Origin: Sipunculus nudus
Lineage: Eukaryota; Annelida; Sipuncula; Golfingiida; Sipunculidae
Assembly: GCA_026874595.1 (NCBI GenBank)
Contig: CM049309.1
Span: 24,555,033-24,619,032, forward strand
Length of the DNA stretch: 64,000 nt
Direction of reading: 5' to 3'
The notes under the pieces are model-generated. The model worked only from the letters and a program-made list of their open reading frames with translations, was not told the DNA's origin and ran no database searches. Below, one piece after another: positions 11,041-21,912 of the stretch. The translations under genes and the position numbers were made by a program. Position 1 is the stretch's first letter. Each line of letters begins with the position of its first letter.

Positions 11041-11464
11041 TATCAGTACATACTGCAGACAATCTGACCATTGTTTTTTTTAGATTGTCCCTATAGCTGT
11101 CAAGCCCAGCCCCTTGCTGGACCTAAATATATGAGAAGACAACCTGTAAATATGAGGCATTAATATAAATTCTGGGAGACATTTAAAAAAGTTACAAATT
11201 CTGAAATCAGTCTAGCATTTCTGTATTTGCCCTGCTCATGCTGAAAAAGATACCACTTTCATTTATTACTGAACGTTACCTGTGAGTGTCGAATTTGGCG
11301 TATTTTCTCCAGTCTTTTGGGTCACTTTTGTATGAAGTCATTAATTCTTTTACATATTCTATACTGATGTCATCTTTACTGAAAACCTTGTGCAGTTCTT
11401 GTACAAGTTCGTCCAGTGACGCCGGCGGTTTTACCTGTCGAACGTCCGTGTATTCGTGATCCAT
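1077..11464 (-). CDS. CDO1: Cysteine dioxygenase type 1, complete, 3 exons
   Basis: Non-heme iron enzyme that oxidises L-cysteine with O2 to cysteine sulfinate, the cytosolic entry to taurine synthesis. Exons on the minus strand are 11280-11464, 8185-8423 and 1077-1273 (621 nt, 206 codons plus stop; mammalian CDO1 has 200). Phases agree: exon 1 ends with two codon bases, exon 2 with one. All introns are GT-AG. The ATG at 11464 has A at -3 and G at +4. Key residues by family knowledge: iron ligands H91, H93 (in SSIHAH) and H147 (GLHRVEN), the Cys98-Tyr164 crosslink pair (SHCF and LHLYSPPFD), and substrate-binding R65 (YTRN). Nothing is broken, so I expect a working gene. Intron 2 (6.9 kb) is full of transposons; intron 1 is 2.85 kb. 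Confidence 0.95.
1741..1829. repeat. Split direct repeat b, outer copy
   Basis: 89 bp nearly identical to 2146-2233, sharing CTTCTTACTAGAAATAA and AGAACCTTTATTACATAGCA. It forms the left border of the YR element; outside it lies H1 sequence. Confidence 0.85.
1974..2147. repeat. Split direct repeat a, inner copy
   Basis: 174 bp, the same length as and about 90% identical (by eye) to 3182-3355. Both copies end AATTGCTACTTAA. It abuts the inner b copy with no spacer, as in Ngaro-type B1-A2 junctions. Confidence 0.87.
2146..2233. repeat. Split direct repeat b, inner copy
   Basis: 88 bp matching 1741-1829 and directly joined to the inner a repeat. Only scattered transitions separate the two copies. 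Confidence 0.85.
2263..3182 (-). pseudogene. Tyrosine recombinase (YR), frameshifted, with two stops
   Basis: DNA recombinase of the integrase/XerD-like kind found in DIRS, Ngaro and Crypton elements. The N-terminal core-binding part has FPASEETLLMYIAHL and YLAAVRSLHIEEG. The catalytic part has the box I Arg in YFGCLRAAEL, LKDSKTDKSRHG (likely the Lys region), box II GHSYRRGSASDG (H-x-x-R), then GHWSSNAYQRYI with the Trp/His and Tyr positions at 2377-2406. The frame is broken by a one-base shift near 2765-2775 and by tandem stops TAA TAG at 2413-2418. It opens directly after the left repeat, so the N-terminus looks truncated. It is not active as read. Confidence 0.88.
3182..3355. repeat. Split direct repeat a, outer copy
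   Basis: 174-bp partner of 1974-2147. It forms the right border of the YR element; beyond 3355 the sequence continues as H1 (GTGAGTGGATGGGCCCTG), matching 54170-54200. Confidence 0.87.
4351..5022 (-). mobile_element. Nested Helitron-like family H2 copy
   Basis: Begins with CTAG at 4351-4354 and ends GAGAGCTAAAA near 5022. It interrupts an A-run of one H3 tandem unit: the intact unit reads GCGAAAAAAAGTC, the split one GCGAAA then the insert. No target-site duplication is seen. The same family is at 54911-55972. It contains GTGGCGCCAC and a GGAC-rich tract. Confidence 0.6.
5031..5713. repeat. 180-bp tandem repeat inside H3
   Basis: Unit starts (GTACATGTG) fall at 5031, 5211, 5354, 5534 and 5714, giving 180-bp spacing with one unit shortened to 143 bp. 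Older, diverged units lie at about 4010-4343, before the nested insertion. Confidence 0.9.
5806..6058 (+). repeat. Dispersed repeat with GGTGGCGCCACC core
   Basis: Homologous to 55978-56068 plus 56536-56690, where the same sequence is split by an insertion. Shared words include AACTGACAAAACTAGTCAT and TCAAGCCCCATAGCTCG. It serves as the intact reference for that insertion. Confidence 0.75.
6059..6310 (+). repeat. Diverged copy of family D
   Basis: Starts at a degenerate GGGACCCATGCGTCAC and matches 57003-57240 (TAAGCTGTATTATGAGTTG; GGAGTGCTATTGTCACACAG with one change). Family D has full-length partners at 57003-57620 and, inverted, at 37300-37895. Confidence 0.7.
6330..7170 (+). mobile_element. 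Family H4 copy (hairpin plus CTAA end)
   Basis: Parallel to 58650-59490: begins near AAGCCTGCTAGTAGTGGCC and runs through AT-rich sequence to a GACGGACGG tract and the terminal hairpin region 7137-7165, ending GTGCTAA. Other copies or parts: 17540-18240, 35296-36600 (reverse), 53230-53490, 56640-57000 and 59490-59890. Confidence 0.65.
7396..7416. repeat. Poly-G run
   Basis: A mononucleotide G tract of about 19 interrupted by one A, followed by a tandem duplication. Length is likely assembly-sensitive. Confidence 0.8.
7433..7866. repeat. 217-bp perfect-looking tandem duplication
   Basis: 7433-7649 and 7650-7866 read essentially identically, both starting AAAATTTGGTGATGCTAG. A third partial start (AAAATTTGGTGATGCTA) lies at 7902. 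The near-identity suggests a recent duplication. It lies in CDO1 intron 2 and has no coding signal. Confidence 0.93.
8185..8423 (-). CDS. CDO1: CDO1 exon 2
   Basis: A 239-bp exon with acceptor TTTCTTTAG/ATACAC and donor TGTG/GTAAGT. It encodes the cupin core: YTRNLVD, then CWGEGHGSSIHAHSNSHCF with two iron-binding histidines and the crosslinking cysteine, then the ETLFEWP strand. The reading frame is open throughout. Confidence 0.95.
8424..11279 (-). other. CDO1 intron 1
   Basis: GT-AG intron (2856 bp), mostly unique-looking AT-rich sequence with a (TA)n run near its 5' end. A 65-codon minus-strand frame at 8507-8704 has no splice context or recognisable domain and I do not call it a gene. 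Confidence 0.8.
10996..11039. repeat. (TA)n microsatellite
   Basis: About 22 uninterrupted TA units in CDO1 intron 1. Confidence 0.97.
11280..11464 (-). CDS. CDO1: CDO1 exon 1 (coding part)
   Basis: Encodes residues 1-61, starting MDHEYTDVRQV and ending KFDTH plus two bases of an Arg codon. The donor is CACAG/GTAACG. The acidic stretch and KYAKFD match the start of animal CDO1. Upstream (11465-11720) is 5' UTR or promoter; a reversed TATAAATA-like word lies at about 11563 but is not proven to be a promoter. Confidence 0.93.
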
Positions 11465-11908
11465 GTTTGTCTTGTGTTATGATGCTGGTAGAACCTGCAC
11501 TATATCAAGTACATGTGTTAAGCTCAGTGTCGAGGACGACGTTGTCACGTATTTCTGTATAACAGGTATAAATAACCTCACAGCATTGGGACAATTCGCA
11601 CCTTTTACCAACTCGTTCTAAAGATACGAACAAATCGTACCTTTTCCATACCGCAACAATTGAGTGGTGCACCCTTCCGCCAGATGCCGCTTTTAACTTT
11701 GCCTGTAGACTCAAACTAAGTGTTTGCAGAATGCAGGAGGTATCATAAAGAAGTGCTGTTTCTTAAGATTAGTGTTGAAAATGATACAGTTCACTTGTAT
11801 AATGTTAAGATTAACAAGAAAATGAAGTAAATGGTAAAGATTAAACATTGTATACGTTTTATCTGCCAATAGCCGTGGTCAGGATCGGATCAAGGATATT
11901 TCAACCGG

Positions 11909-11930
11909 GGGGGGGGGGGGGGGGGGGGGG
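11909..11930. repeat. Poly-G run
   Basis: About 22 consecutive G, preceded by the words GGATCGGATCAAGG; resembles the end of GGCGGATCCAGG-type MITEs (see 42059). Confidence 0.85.
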
Positions 11931-11997
11931 AGGAGAGAGAATAAGAAAATCGTTGTAAATTGATACAGAAAAGTGCAAATTATATATATATATATAT

Positions 11998-13076
11998 GGA
12001 GGTGCTTATTTCCACTTCCCCTAGGAGTTACCATGCAATCCCCATGTTAGATGGAACAGATAAGTGTTTGTTAGATTAAATATTCATTTACAGCAGCTCT
12101 ATAGGATAACGTTGATGAATACTAGTAATTATACAAAATAACAAATGAATGTTATTGGGCTTACCTTTGAGATGCATATCTATCCAATCAGTATAGTGAC
12201 AACAGTCTTAAAGTACACTATGTTGCATTTATAGTTTTAAATTTTCGTTTAATCAGAGTTCTAGTAATTTACCCTATTTTGAAACCACAGTAACATCACT
12301 GAAAATGTTTAAGATGAAATCAGTGGTTTGGTAAATTACTGAAACAACCTACCACTGCACAGGTGCCAGTCCAATTTAACTGTCTGGCCTTTACCTGGTA
12401 TTCTGAGCCAAGAGCTGATAGCACCAGTGTGAGCTTTTGGACACAAAACCAAAGCTCCCTAATTAGGTGCCAACAGCCTACTGATAAGGACTCGATCTTA
12501 GCGAGTTATTAAGTAATGTTGAAATCTTCCTCACCCTTCATGTGCTACTTTAAGTGAGTTCTCATGATCCACACATAACTTTTCAAAATGAATAAACAAC
12601 TAGACCAACAATATATATTTATTTGGCACTGCAGGAAAATATAAATGTATCATGTCTTTGAAATTGTTTGGCAAATATATATGTAATATAATTGTCAGGA
12701 GTTACTCTGCAAATCATTAATGTTTTAAACTTTGATGTTAAATGCATTAAAATGAAATGCATTTCAATATAAAAACTGAAAAACTTAATTGTTTAAATAA
12801 CTTATTTCTAGAAATGAGTAACTGTGTGTCCCTATTGTGTCTGTAGAAGTACTTGAGAGAGGATTTTGTAAAGAAAAGCAATTATTAAACTTCCTTTAAC
12901 ACTTAAAGAGTGAACACTCAAGTTTTGGTCACTTAAACTGCCAAAATACTCAAGAATTTACCAGCTTTTATCATAAGGGGGAGTGGAAATAAGCATCCCT
13001 TATTACCACTCCCCCTTGGGGAGTGGAAAAAAGCATTCCTTATGTCCACTCCCCGGGGGAGTGGAAATAAGGCCTG

Positions 13077-13078
<2 letters not shown>
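11998..13078. mobile_element. 1.08-kb element with inverted termini, flanked by (TA)n
   Basis: The left end (11998-12024) and the reverse complement of the right end (13053-13078) share CTTATTTCCACT followed by a C-rich tail. Both ends abut TA repeats, which would suit a TA-targeting (Tc1/mariner-like) DNA transposon. Inside there is AT-rich sequence without a transposase frame, so it would be non-autonomous. Two strong hairpins lie at the right end. Confidence 0.5.
12977..13054. repeat. Two consecutive long hairpins
   Basis: First arm GGGGGAGTGG (12977-12986) pairs with CCACTCCCCC (13006-13015), with ATAAG/CTTAT also pairing inside. Second arm GGGGAGTGG (13018-13026) pairs with CCACTCCCC (13046-13054). 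The arms are tandem copies of the element terminus. Confidence 0.85.

Positions 13079-13150
<72 letters not shown>
13079..13150. repeat. (TA)n microsatellite
   Basis: About 36 TA units directly after the right terminus of the 1.08-kb element. Confidence 0.97.
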
Positions 13151-13154
<4 letters not shown>

Positions 13155-16100
13155 AGAAGTGTAAAAACAAGGTTGGGACGAAACGTAGATGCAGACTCAA
13201 AAGTCAAATTTTCAATTAGGGCCTTGGACCTATGATAATTGGTAACTGTATTTGGGAATTTACATTTGTTTTCTTGTTTTCGGGGATACTCGGAGTTACT
13301 GCAAATCACCTAAATACCCTTCAGCAGGGAATATAATCATATCTGAAATGTTATTTTTTTATTTTAGTTTATATATAGACGCCATGGGATTTAATATAAC
13401 ATTTGTCAATGGACGAAGGCATTAATCCTTTCTAGCTTTCTTCTCTGGATGTGGGTAGGGTGTGGGAGTTAGAAATTGCAGGAACGTTTTTATTTCCCTG
13501 TAAAAATAACAACATTTGTGTTCTTTTTTTCTGAACGAGACATGAACTCTCGCCCAGTCGCCTTATGTTAATAAAGATACGACAGGAACGAGTTCACTCA
13601 GGTTTATTTAATAGTTTGAACGGTATATTTACCAGGCCCTCTTATAAAACACTTCCGCGTTATTTCTATATAGTTCTATATAACAACGTACCGGTACTTT
13701 TGATATCTAATCTTTGGTGATAATATACATTTGTAAAATATTAAACAGGATCTTCCTGTATTTTTTTCTTTCCATATTGACACATAAGTGAATGCATTCA
13801 ATAGGCCTATATTGACTTTTTCATTTGACAGTTGCTTTGAATCTTCCACTGATTATGTGGCATCACACGTCAAGTTCAGTGGATACTGCGTGGTAACCAG
13901 GATGAATGGGAATGAGGTTTGCGTGATTTTCACACATAATAAAAGTACAGATTGAAGAAACCCCAAATATTGTGGATGCCACCACCAGTTCTTTGTACAA
14001 GAAATTAGCTACCCAAGATGTATGTCGATACAACGAACCTCTCCTCATATTAATGCACGGATGTATGCTATACGCAAAAACGAGTGTAATGGCTTCCCTG
14101 GTCTGGTGTAGTGACGAAGCTATCCGAGTTCTTTGAACATGCAAAATATCATGCCAATACATCAAAACAGTCCTATCTGACATATGATATTGATATTTAC
14201 TAAAATTAGACACACGGGTGGACACAAAAAAAAGTTTGCAAGTGGCGCCCAAATGGGAGAGTAGTTCCATATACTCAGATTTTATTTTTTCGCATAGAAG
14301 CTGAATACACTCTTTCAAAGTAAGATTGGAGTCAACGTTCATAACCAAAAATTTAGTACTAGGGAACAAGATGTAATGTTATGTCATTTATAATGATTTT
14401 TAGATCAGAAGATCTCTTATTTTTGGTCAAATAAAATCAGGCTACCGTGGATTTCACAGGGTTTATACAAAGTCGGTGATCGTGGAAACACTTAAGAGCT
14501 ATGTCAATTAGATTCTGAGGGCGGTGAATAAGACAATATAAAACATCTTATACATATATAAATAACGCACAGTAGCTAAAGCTCTTTTATGAATTAACAC
14601 AATACAAATTTCATGCATGACAGTCCATCCAGCCGTTATATAGGTCTTCTTTAACGTTCCCTAAGAGGGCAAAACTTAAAAGGTTCAGGATGCTGGAATA
14701 TGTACGGTTACGATTTCTGCCCTGCCAATAGAAGGCTGTATGAAACAAGAATAAATATACATAATAATTTGTAAAAAGTAAGGTTATGTAAGTGGCATAA
14801 CCAGTCTTGTGCATGCAGTAACTGAAGTTCAAGAATTAAGTTCTGCATGACACAAACTCGATAAAAATCCATCGAGCCTTTCCTACCAAATATGGTCGTT
14901 TGTAGGCATTTTACTTTATTTCTGAGATGAACAAAAAAAACAAAACCCTGGCCTCATTTCAGGTTTCTACGGACATTTCAGGACCTCTGAGACTGCAAGG
15001 TTTCAGGATTCTAGCTTTTAAGGTTGTGTCCTGGCTGCTCATGGCTGGCCGGATGACTGGACGGACAAAGCTTGGTGATCACTATACCCGAGTAAACCTC
15101 CATGCAGTCAGCCTAGCTAAAAATCTCGGCCCCCCCCCAAAAAATGAGATACTAAAGCAAACCCAGTAAGCCTTTCCTCTCGATCGGAGGGGATGAGGGT
15201 AACAAGCACCCGTACAATAAATGGCCTAAAGGGACATAATCCGGAACAATATTATGCCTATTCTTTCACACTATCTGTTCAGTTTTGCTTTATACAAAAA
15301 AATTCAGGGCAAACCATCCCAGCACACTGTCTCAGTACCTCGCATACAGCTGTTTAACACCTTGTTTATAGCTCTGCATGTTGGTAAACACAGTCCACAT
15401 GTATCTTTACAATAACAAGGCCGCGTAACCGGAGATCGCATTGTGAGCCGCAACACGCGGTGTAACAGCAAGCGGGAACATGTATTACATTTATATTTTT
15501 GGGCCAAGTCAGTCAGGACATCTCCTGATTTATTTTATTTTTTTTTTATTTCCTAGACTATGTGCTACTGGATTTGATACCACTATTTTCACAAGTGGGT
15601 GTTTTTGGACTCTAGTGATTGCTTTTTATCTGTTGATCACATTCATTTTAAAATGAACGATTAAAGTTATAAACTATAAAATGATGTTCAGACACACTAA
15701 TAAGACAGTTAAACCAGCCTTCTAAATCTAACAAATATATAAAAAGTGATATTATTATCTTTAGGCTATATTTTATGCAAACTTCAAGATTTAAATATTC
15801 TAATAATTGTCATATATAATAATATACAGTTATAAAACAAGATTTTGCTCAATTTGACTTGTTTTAAATACAGCTTTAATATAACGGGATTGCCCTTTAT
15901 GCAATGCGCTGTATCTCTATTTGTAGTGCTTTATCGAAATATTTCTTAAATGAACGATTTCCTGTTCTCCTTTTGATCATAACAATTATAAAAGTTCTGC
16001 ATTGCCAATAGTAAGATTTTTAGAAACTCTAGAATAGGTATACCGATGCTTATTTTACATAACGACCATAAAACCTTCACATTTACATAAACTTAGTCAT

Positions 16101-16397
16101 TACTGTATTTCTATACATTTAGCTCATGCTCATTACTCTGTACTATAAATGGATACACTAGAATTAATATATTCATGATTTTAGGTTTCTACATTTCATG
16201 TATAATCGTCTTTACAAAATCATGGTAGCACACACCTGTATCAATAAGTACATTATCGTACCTTTTCTCACAATAGTAAGGTCTACTCCCGGGCCAGTCA
16301 TATAGCACAACACTTGTGCCATTCTTTGCCCGAAACACTTTCACATTACTTGACCCATGGTAAGCTCTTCATACTTTATATGTATAAATATATATTA

Positions 16398-16401
<4 letters not shown>
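13151..16401. other. Intergenic, diffuse repeat fragments
   Basis: No gene is supported. It holds diverged copies of the GTGGCGCCAC...CTTGTGTACAAGAAAGCTA family (about 13980-14060, 14240-14290, 14788-14815) and an H4-like fragment (about 14960-15120, with GACTGGACGGACAAAG). A 168-codon minus frame at 13863-14369 runs across two of those repeat copies and is judged fortuitous. Confidence 0.6.

Positions 16402-16460
<59 letters not shown>
16402..16460. repeat. (TA)n microsatellite
   Basis: About 29 TA units in intergenic DNA. Confidence 0.97.
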
Positions 16461-16469
<9 letters not shown>

Positions 16470-17228
16470 CCTATTTGGTCATCTCAGAACTGGTGCCACA
16501 TGTCATATGCAGCCTATGACACCCTTTATGACAAACAGTATACTGCCAGTCAGTGGATAGGTATTACGCTTTACTACAGATCTGACGTGTTGCAGACTAC
16601 TCAAATTCACGATGGGGATGGGGAATTACAACACCCTTGCATATACATACAGGATATGAAATTTAATTCAACAGTGCTTACGGGAAGTATATTCATAATT
16701 ATTAAATATTTAAATAATGAACAAATGTTTCCATTAGATCCTCATTTTTTTTATCACAGCAATTTTATTTCAAGTTTATAAATTTTACTATACATTTACA
16801 GAATAAGATATATATCTGAATATTTAAGTTGATTCACAATTCTAAATTGCATCAACATTTATAGCTAATAGAATATTTTTATTTATATATAATATGAAAA
16901 ATAAATATCTAAAAATTACACTTGATTCAGAATTAACAATTCTATATTGCATATTTATTTATTCGTGATTTGGCTCATATATTATCAAATTATGCCTACT
17001 GATGGGTTTAATTATATTTATTCTAATTACTTAATGTTAATTATATTTAAATATAATTCGCTTATATTTTTTAAAAGGATATTAATTTCTTTAAAATGCA
17101 TCATGACCGCAACATGGCATCCTCTGGATATTCCTTGAATTTCTCTTTCAAGAAACATTTCGTACATTGGAGTAGAAAAAGCTTCACAATTAATCAAATA
17201 CAGTTCAAACAATAACAATTATTGCAAT

Positions 17229-17481
17229 ACGCTTGGTGTGTGTTTGGTGTGTGCGTGTTGGGGGGTGGGGGGGTGACATGCGAATAACTGTACACCTGTA
17301 ACAGAAGGGGTGCTCGACCAGTGTTGCATCACTAATAAGGTTACCCATGCAGGGTACGCTTGGTGTGTGTTTGATGTGTGTGTGTGTGGGGGGGGGGGGG
17401 GGGGTGACATGCGAATAACTGTACACCTGTAACAGAAGGGGTGCTCGACCAGTGTTGCATCACTAATATGGTTACCCAGGC
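17229..17481. repeat. Tandem duplication of about 128 bp with G-runs
   Basis: Two copies share GACATGCGAATAACTGTAC and GTGCTCGACCAGTGTTGC. Each opens with a TG-rich tract and a poly-G run of different length. No coding signal. Confidence 0.9.
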
Positions 17482-17539
17482 AGGATTGTAGTGACCAGAA
17501 GTCGGCGGCCTGGAGCTTGACAATGCAAATGAATACAAC

Positions 17540-18245
17540 AGTGCCTCCTAAAAAACTTCAATAACTTGCCTAATTTTTTAGCTTTTATTTTTCAACATTT
17601 AACAGATTAAATGCTTATATGTAACTGCTGTGAAAATTAAATCAGATTTACTTACAGGAAAAAACGTGCCATGGTCAAAGTTGGGCAAAATTTAAATTAC
17701 TGATTTTATATTTATGCTGACTTAAATCAAAATTAATATTTAATGTTGGGTATACAATTGAATCTTGATTCAATAAAGTTATATCCCTAAAACAAAGTCT
17801 CTAGCTTCAACAGTTATCATGTAATATATTTAATATTTCTCCTGGTTTTTTTTTTTTTTTTTTTTACAAAGTGCATTATGTTTTGGCCCATACCTTTAAA
17901 TAATAACGTAATACTGACCTAATTTCTGATATGTACATTTTAACTATATAGGGGAATATTTATGGTAAATATGAAGTAAAACACATGAGTGGTTTTGAAA
18001 TAGGGTATTCCTGAAGTGTGATAACTGGTTTTTAATGGAAAATTGAGGTTTTTCCTAAATTTTTCGAAGGAACGAAGTCCCAGTGACCCAGTTTTCGATT
18101 TGGTAGGAGGTCATGGGGACATCTTACAGTATCCTAAATTTTGGATTCTAAGGTCTAACGATTTCAAAACGTACCAGTCTATAACGGACGGACGGACGAC
18201 GGACCACAAGTCCATAACTCAGCTGACTTATGAACTAGCGGCCAA
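17540..18245 (+). mobile_element. Family H4 copy
   Basis: Follows the same word order as 58790-59490: GTGCCATGGTCAAAGTTGG, CAAAAC-type middle, GAAGGAACGAAGTCC, then GGACGGACGGACGAC and CTCAGCTGACTTATGA. The terminal hairpin is degenerate. Confidence 0.6.
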
Positions 18246-21200
18246 CCTCCTAAAAAGAGGCTTAGAAATAGGTGTAACACCAACCGGAGGTAAAACAAAA
18301 CCCAACCTACATCTTAATAGAGGTTGTCATCTCCTCATTCCTAAAAATAGGACGTGGCTTCAGAAATGCGTTATTTGGCATATTTATTGACCCGTTTCAA
18401 TGGCAACCTCACAACTTTTAGGAAAAGTAATTAATTTCACTTTTCTGTTAATATCTTAATCAATATTAGCGAAAGGGACTTGCAGTTTTCACTATGATGT
18501 AGTATTTCATTTACAGATTTGGAAAACAGAAAAATAGTATAAAAATGTGAAATCTGCATATCGATTATGTTAATTAGATGCTAATTTTATTTAAAATTGG
18601 CTATATATGCACATTTATTTTCTGTAGTTTTGCAAAAAGGAGCACAAAATGTGATCAGATGAAAAGACCAGCTACTGAGGACTAAATTTATATCAAATAT
18701 GCCAGGGTTAATGGAGTATGTTGTTATAAAACAGCAAGGAATAGATTCGGTGGCCCAACAACCATTTTTGCATGGCTGCCATCTGTTCATCTGTCTAGGG
18801 TAAAAATCACTGATATCTCAGCAGTGGTATGACTTATCCACCTGAAATTTTGCATAGGTATACATCATGGATAGCTTTCTCTTCGAAATAACAGGTGGCG
18901 CCATCTACAATCATGTTTAAGCAGCAGACAACCATCCTAGTATGCAATACATCTCACTCTATTTCCCCTTACCACTAAATCCATGCCTCACTACACCCAT
19001 CCCACTCTGATTTCGGTGGATACACGTAGATACGACTACCAGTATTCTAGTTCATTTATGCTATTATGCATGAATTAGAATATGCCCCTTATTTGTGTAT
19101 CAAGTTAATTCATTTATAAAGTACATGTCAAATCTTGGCCTCGCACACCTTGGCATCAATAATAAATGGAAATATTATTTTTCATCTATAATCATAGTCG
19201 CTTAAATTGGTGCATCAAGCTTATTTATTTATAAAATACATAATAAATCTTGGCCTCTCAAATCTTGGCATCAAAAAGGAATGGATATATCATTTTGCAC
19301 TAAACACCCCAAAAATGATCATGATTTGACCAGCTGCTGCATGAGCAAATTAGTAAATTATTTATTAACTAGACAACTTAACTGGTAGCCGACAAACCAT
19401 TTAATCACACTGAATAAATGCTCTCAAATAACATAATTTCTTTTTAATTTTCCAATCAGTATCGCTTTATTAATATATGCAAACTAGTTAATAAATAACA
19501 AAAATATGTAAATTAGTTTTAAAATGAATCACAACACATATTTATGGCTGACAAGTGAAATAATAAGCAACGATTGAAATAGCCGTAAAGAGAAATAATT
19601 AGCAAATGTTTAAGTTCTTTGAAAAGACCACTAACTTTAATCTCATTTGGTCAATACATATGCAAATTAGCTAATTGTTTATTCACTGGTCAGCTAGAAG
19701 GAAAGACCAATTACCTAAGTAAGCAAATATATAATCCATTTAATATATGTTTCTATAAAGTACATTCAATTTAAAAACAATAGAATCAGTGTCGTTATTC
19801 CCATTGGAAACATGCAAGTGTTACTATATAAGAAACGAAGTTAATAAGTGACACAAATGTGCATGTTACCTTTAAAAGTGAAAACAATTATTACATTTTT
19901 TCAATCAATACTTGGACATATTACCGCTAAAAAAGTTAATTATTAAGCAACTATTTACCTTATGATGTTCTCATGAAAAGACCACTACCTTTAATCTCAA
20001 TAATTTTTCCAATTTGCATAATTTATCTGCATTTTATTAATTAAAAATATGATTTTATACAGAAATACGTTATATCTTATCATATTTGAATATTTTGTAC
20101 CCGAAATACTTTATTTTCTTCCATAAAAAGCCAAATATTTACTATATCGATATTTATTGTATAATTGATCCCATCAATTTATTCAAGTTTGCAAAATATC
20201 TAATTTAACAAGTAAAGTACAACAATTTTGATAGCAGAATTTGATTCTAAAGGAAAAATTACCAAGTTACAGTCAAGAAAAGTTTTCTATAAGGCTTATG
20301 AAATTGTACTTGCCTTACCCTGTCTAAAATGGCGGTTTCTGAGTGATATATAACCCTGGTTTTAATATGGCCGCCATTTTTCTAAGATGGCGGGAAAAAA
20401 TTCAAACATGGATTTTTATTTATAGTAACATTATGATCCCAAGTTATGAAAAAAGAATGTTTGCAAAAATCTATATGAAAATTCCAGAGAAAGGCACAAG
20501 CGTAAATATTACTCGACATGAGTGTGCAAATGATCATCATATGGATCATGCAAATGGAATCCGACAAAAGTGATGAGTGACACGGTGTTACATACGTTAA
20601 TCCCAGTAATCGCCTACTTAATAAGAACTTCATGTCCCCCATAAGTTTCAGGATATAAATAACATTATTTATCCAATATATTGCATATTATTTACGCATA
20701 AAATAGCTTTCCTGATCAAATATCACTTCAGCACTCAACCGTAACAGATACAGTTGCAGGTTATTTTTTAACTGTAAGAACAGTTCCAGTGATGGCTATA
20801 TATATGTACAAATTTAATATTATGGTAACTTTCATGCATAAACATTTGCAGGCTATATAACTGAACCAGAGTTATAAATTATGAAGAATTTTTTACCCTC
20901 TCCTAAAGGGAAAAAGTTAAGCAAAGAAGGAATTACATTTTTTTAACATTTTTTATTTGAGATGGCTAAAAATGCATTTTTTTTTAATTAAAAATTTAAA
21001 TATAATACCAAAAATTAAACAAATAAGGAATACAAAATATACAATATAAAAATCCCCATGTTATTTCCCGCATTTTGGTGCCAGTTGTATTTTTCTATGT
21101 ATAAAAACAGCAGAGTTAAGACGTTTTATTTAAAAATCATTATTATAAAGCTGCATGCAAGCTGCATGTAAATGTAGGACAAACCACTTTCTTGAGAACA

Positions 21201-21762
21201 CGACCTATTTATTCTGGAAGTATACGAGTTCATTACTAATGAAAAATAGGTTGTGTTTCGTTATACCTTCGGTTAGGGTCGACCCCATGAAACCGCTCTC
21301 TGTCGCAGGCCTATTATAAATAGTCAGCGGAGCTAAAAATGGGAACACCTATAATGTATGCGATTTGGGATATGGTACGATACGGCAAGTAATTTTCCAC
21401 TGAGAGGTATGAAATGGTCAAGATACGTTTTGGCGTGTTTGACGACGTTACAGTAAAACAGATGTACCGTATGATTAACCTAATAACACTCAACTTTCAC
21501 TCATAGCCCTCGTGATACGGTACTAAAGCACTCGGAATTAACGTGTGATCCGTTTTCACTTGCATCGGCCTTGTACTGTAGCGTCACCCTGTATATTAAC
21601 AAGGCACGAGCACAGTGAAGGTATCACCTCTGACGTCTACCGAAACGTATCTCAACCAGATGCTTCCTCATACGGCCACATGGTGGCGCTCCGGTGTGCG
21701 GCAAGAGATGTTATGCGATCACCCACAAGGTGGCACCATGCACAACACGGCGCAATAAACTG
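18246..21762. other. Intergenic AT-rich stretch
   Basis: No gene supported. Many short AT-rich words recur (TTAATTAGC-like, AAAAGACCACTA at about 19623 and 19977, TCTTGGCCTC at about 19134 and 19249), suggesting degraded repeats. An ACAGGTGGCGCCATC fragment lies at 18890. Confidence 0.6.
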
Positions 21763-21871
21763 TGGTTGCCTTTTTGTTCGCGAGGGTTTTAATTTCGCGA
21801 TATTCGCGATTGTGAAATAATCGCGAAAATGAAACCCTCGGGAATAATAGGCCAATTGAGTATGTCCTTCT

Positions 21872-21898
21872 TATATATATATATATATATATATATAC
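21872..21898. repeat. (TA)n microsatellite left of the Penelope-like element
   Basis: About 13 TA units immediately before the truncated coding region. Confidence 0.95.
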
Positions 21899-21912
21899 AC
21901 TATTCGTTCAAT

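Noticed and set aside
13863-14369. 168-codon minus-strand frame as a gene
   Set aside because: It crosses two copies of the dispersed GTGGCGCCAC...TTGTACAAGAAA family and has no domain or splice logic.
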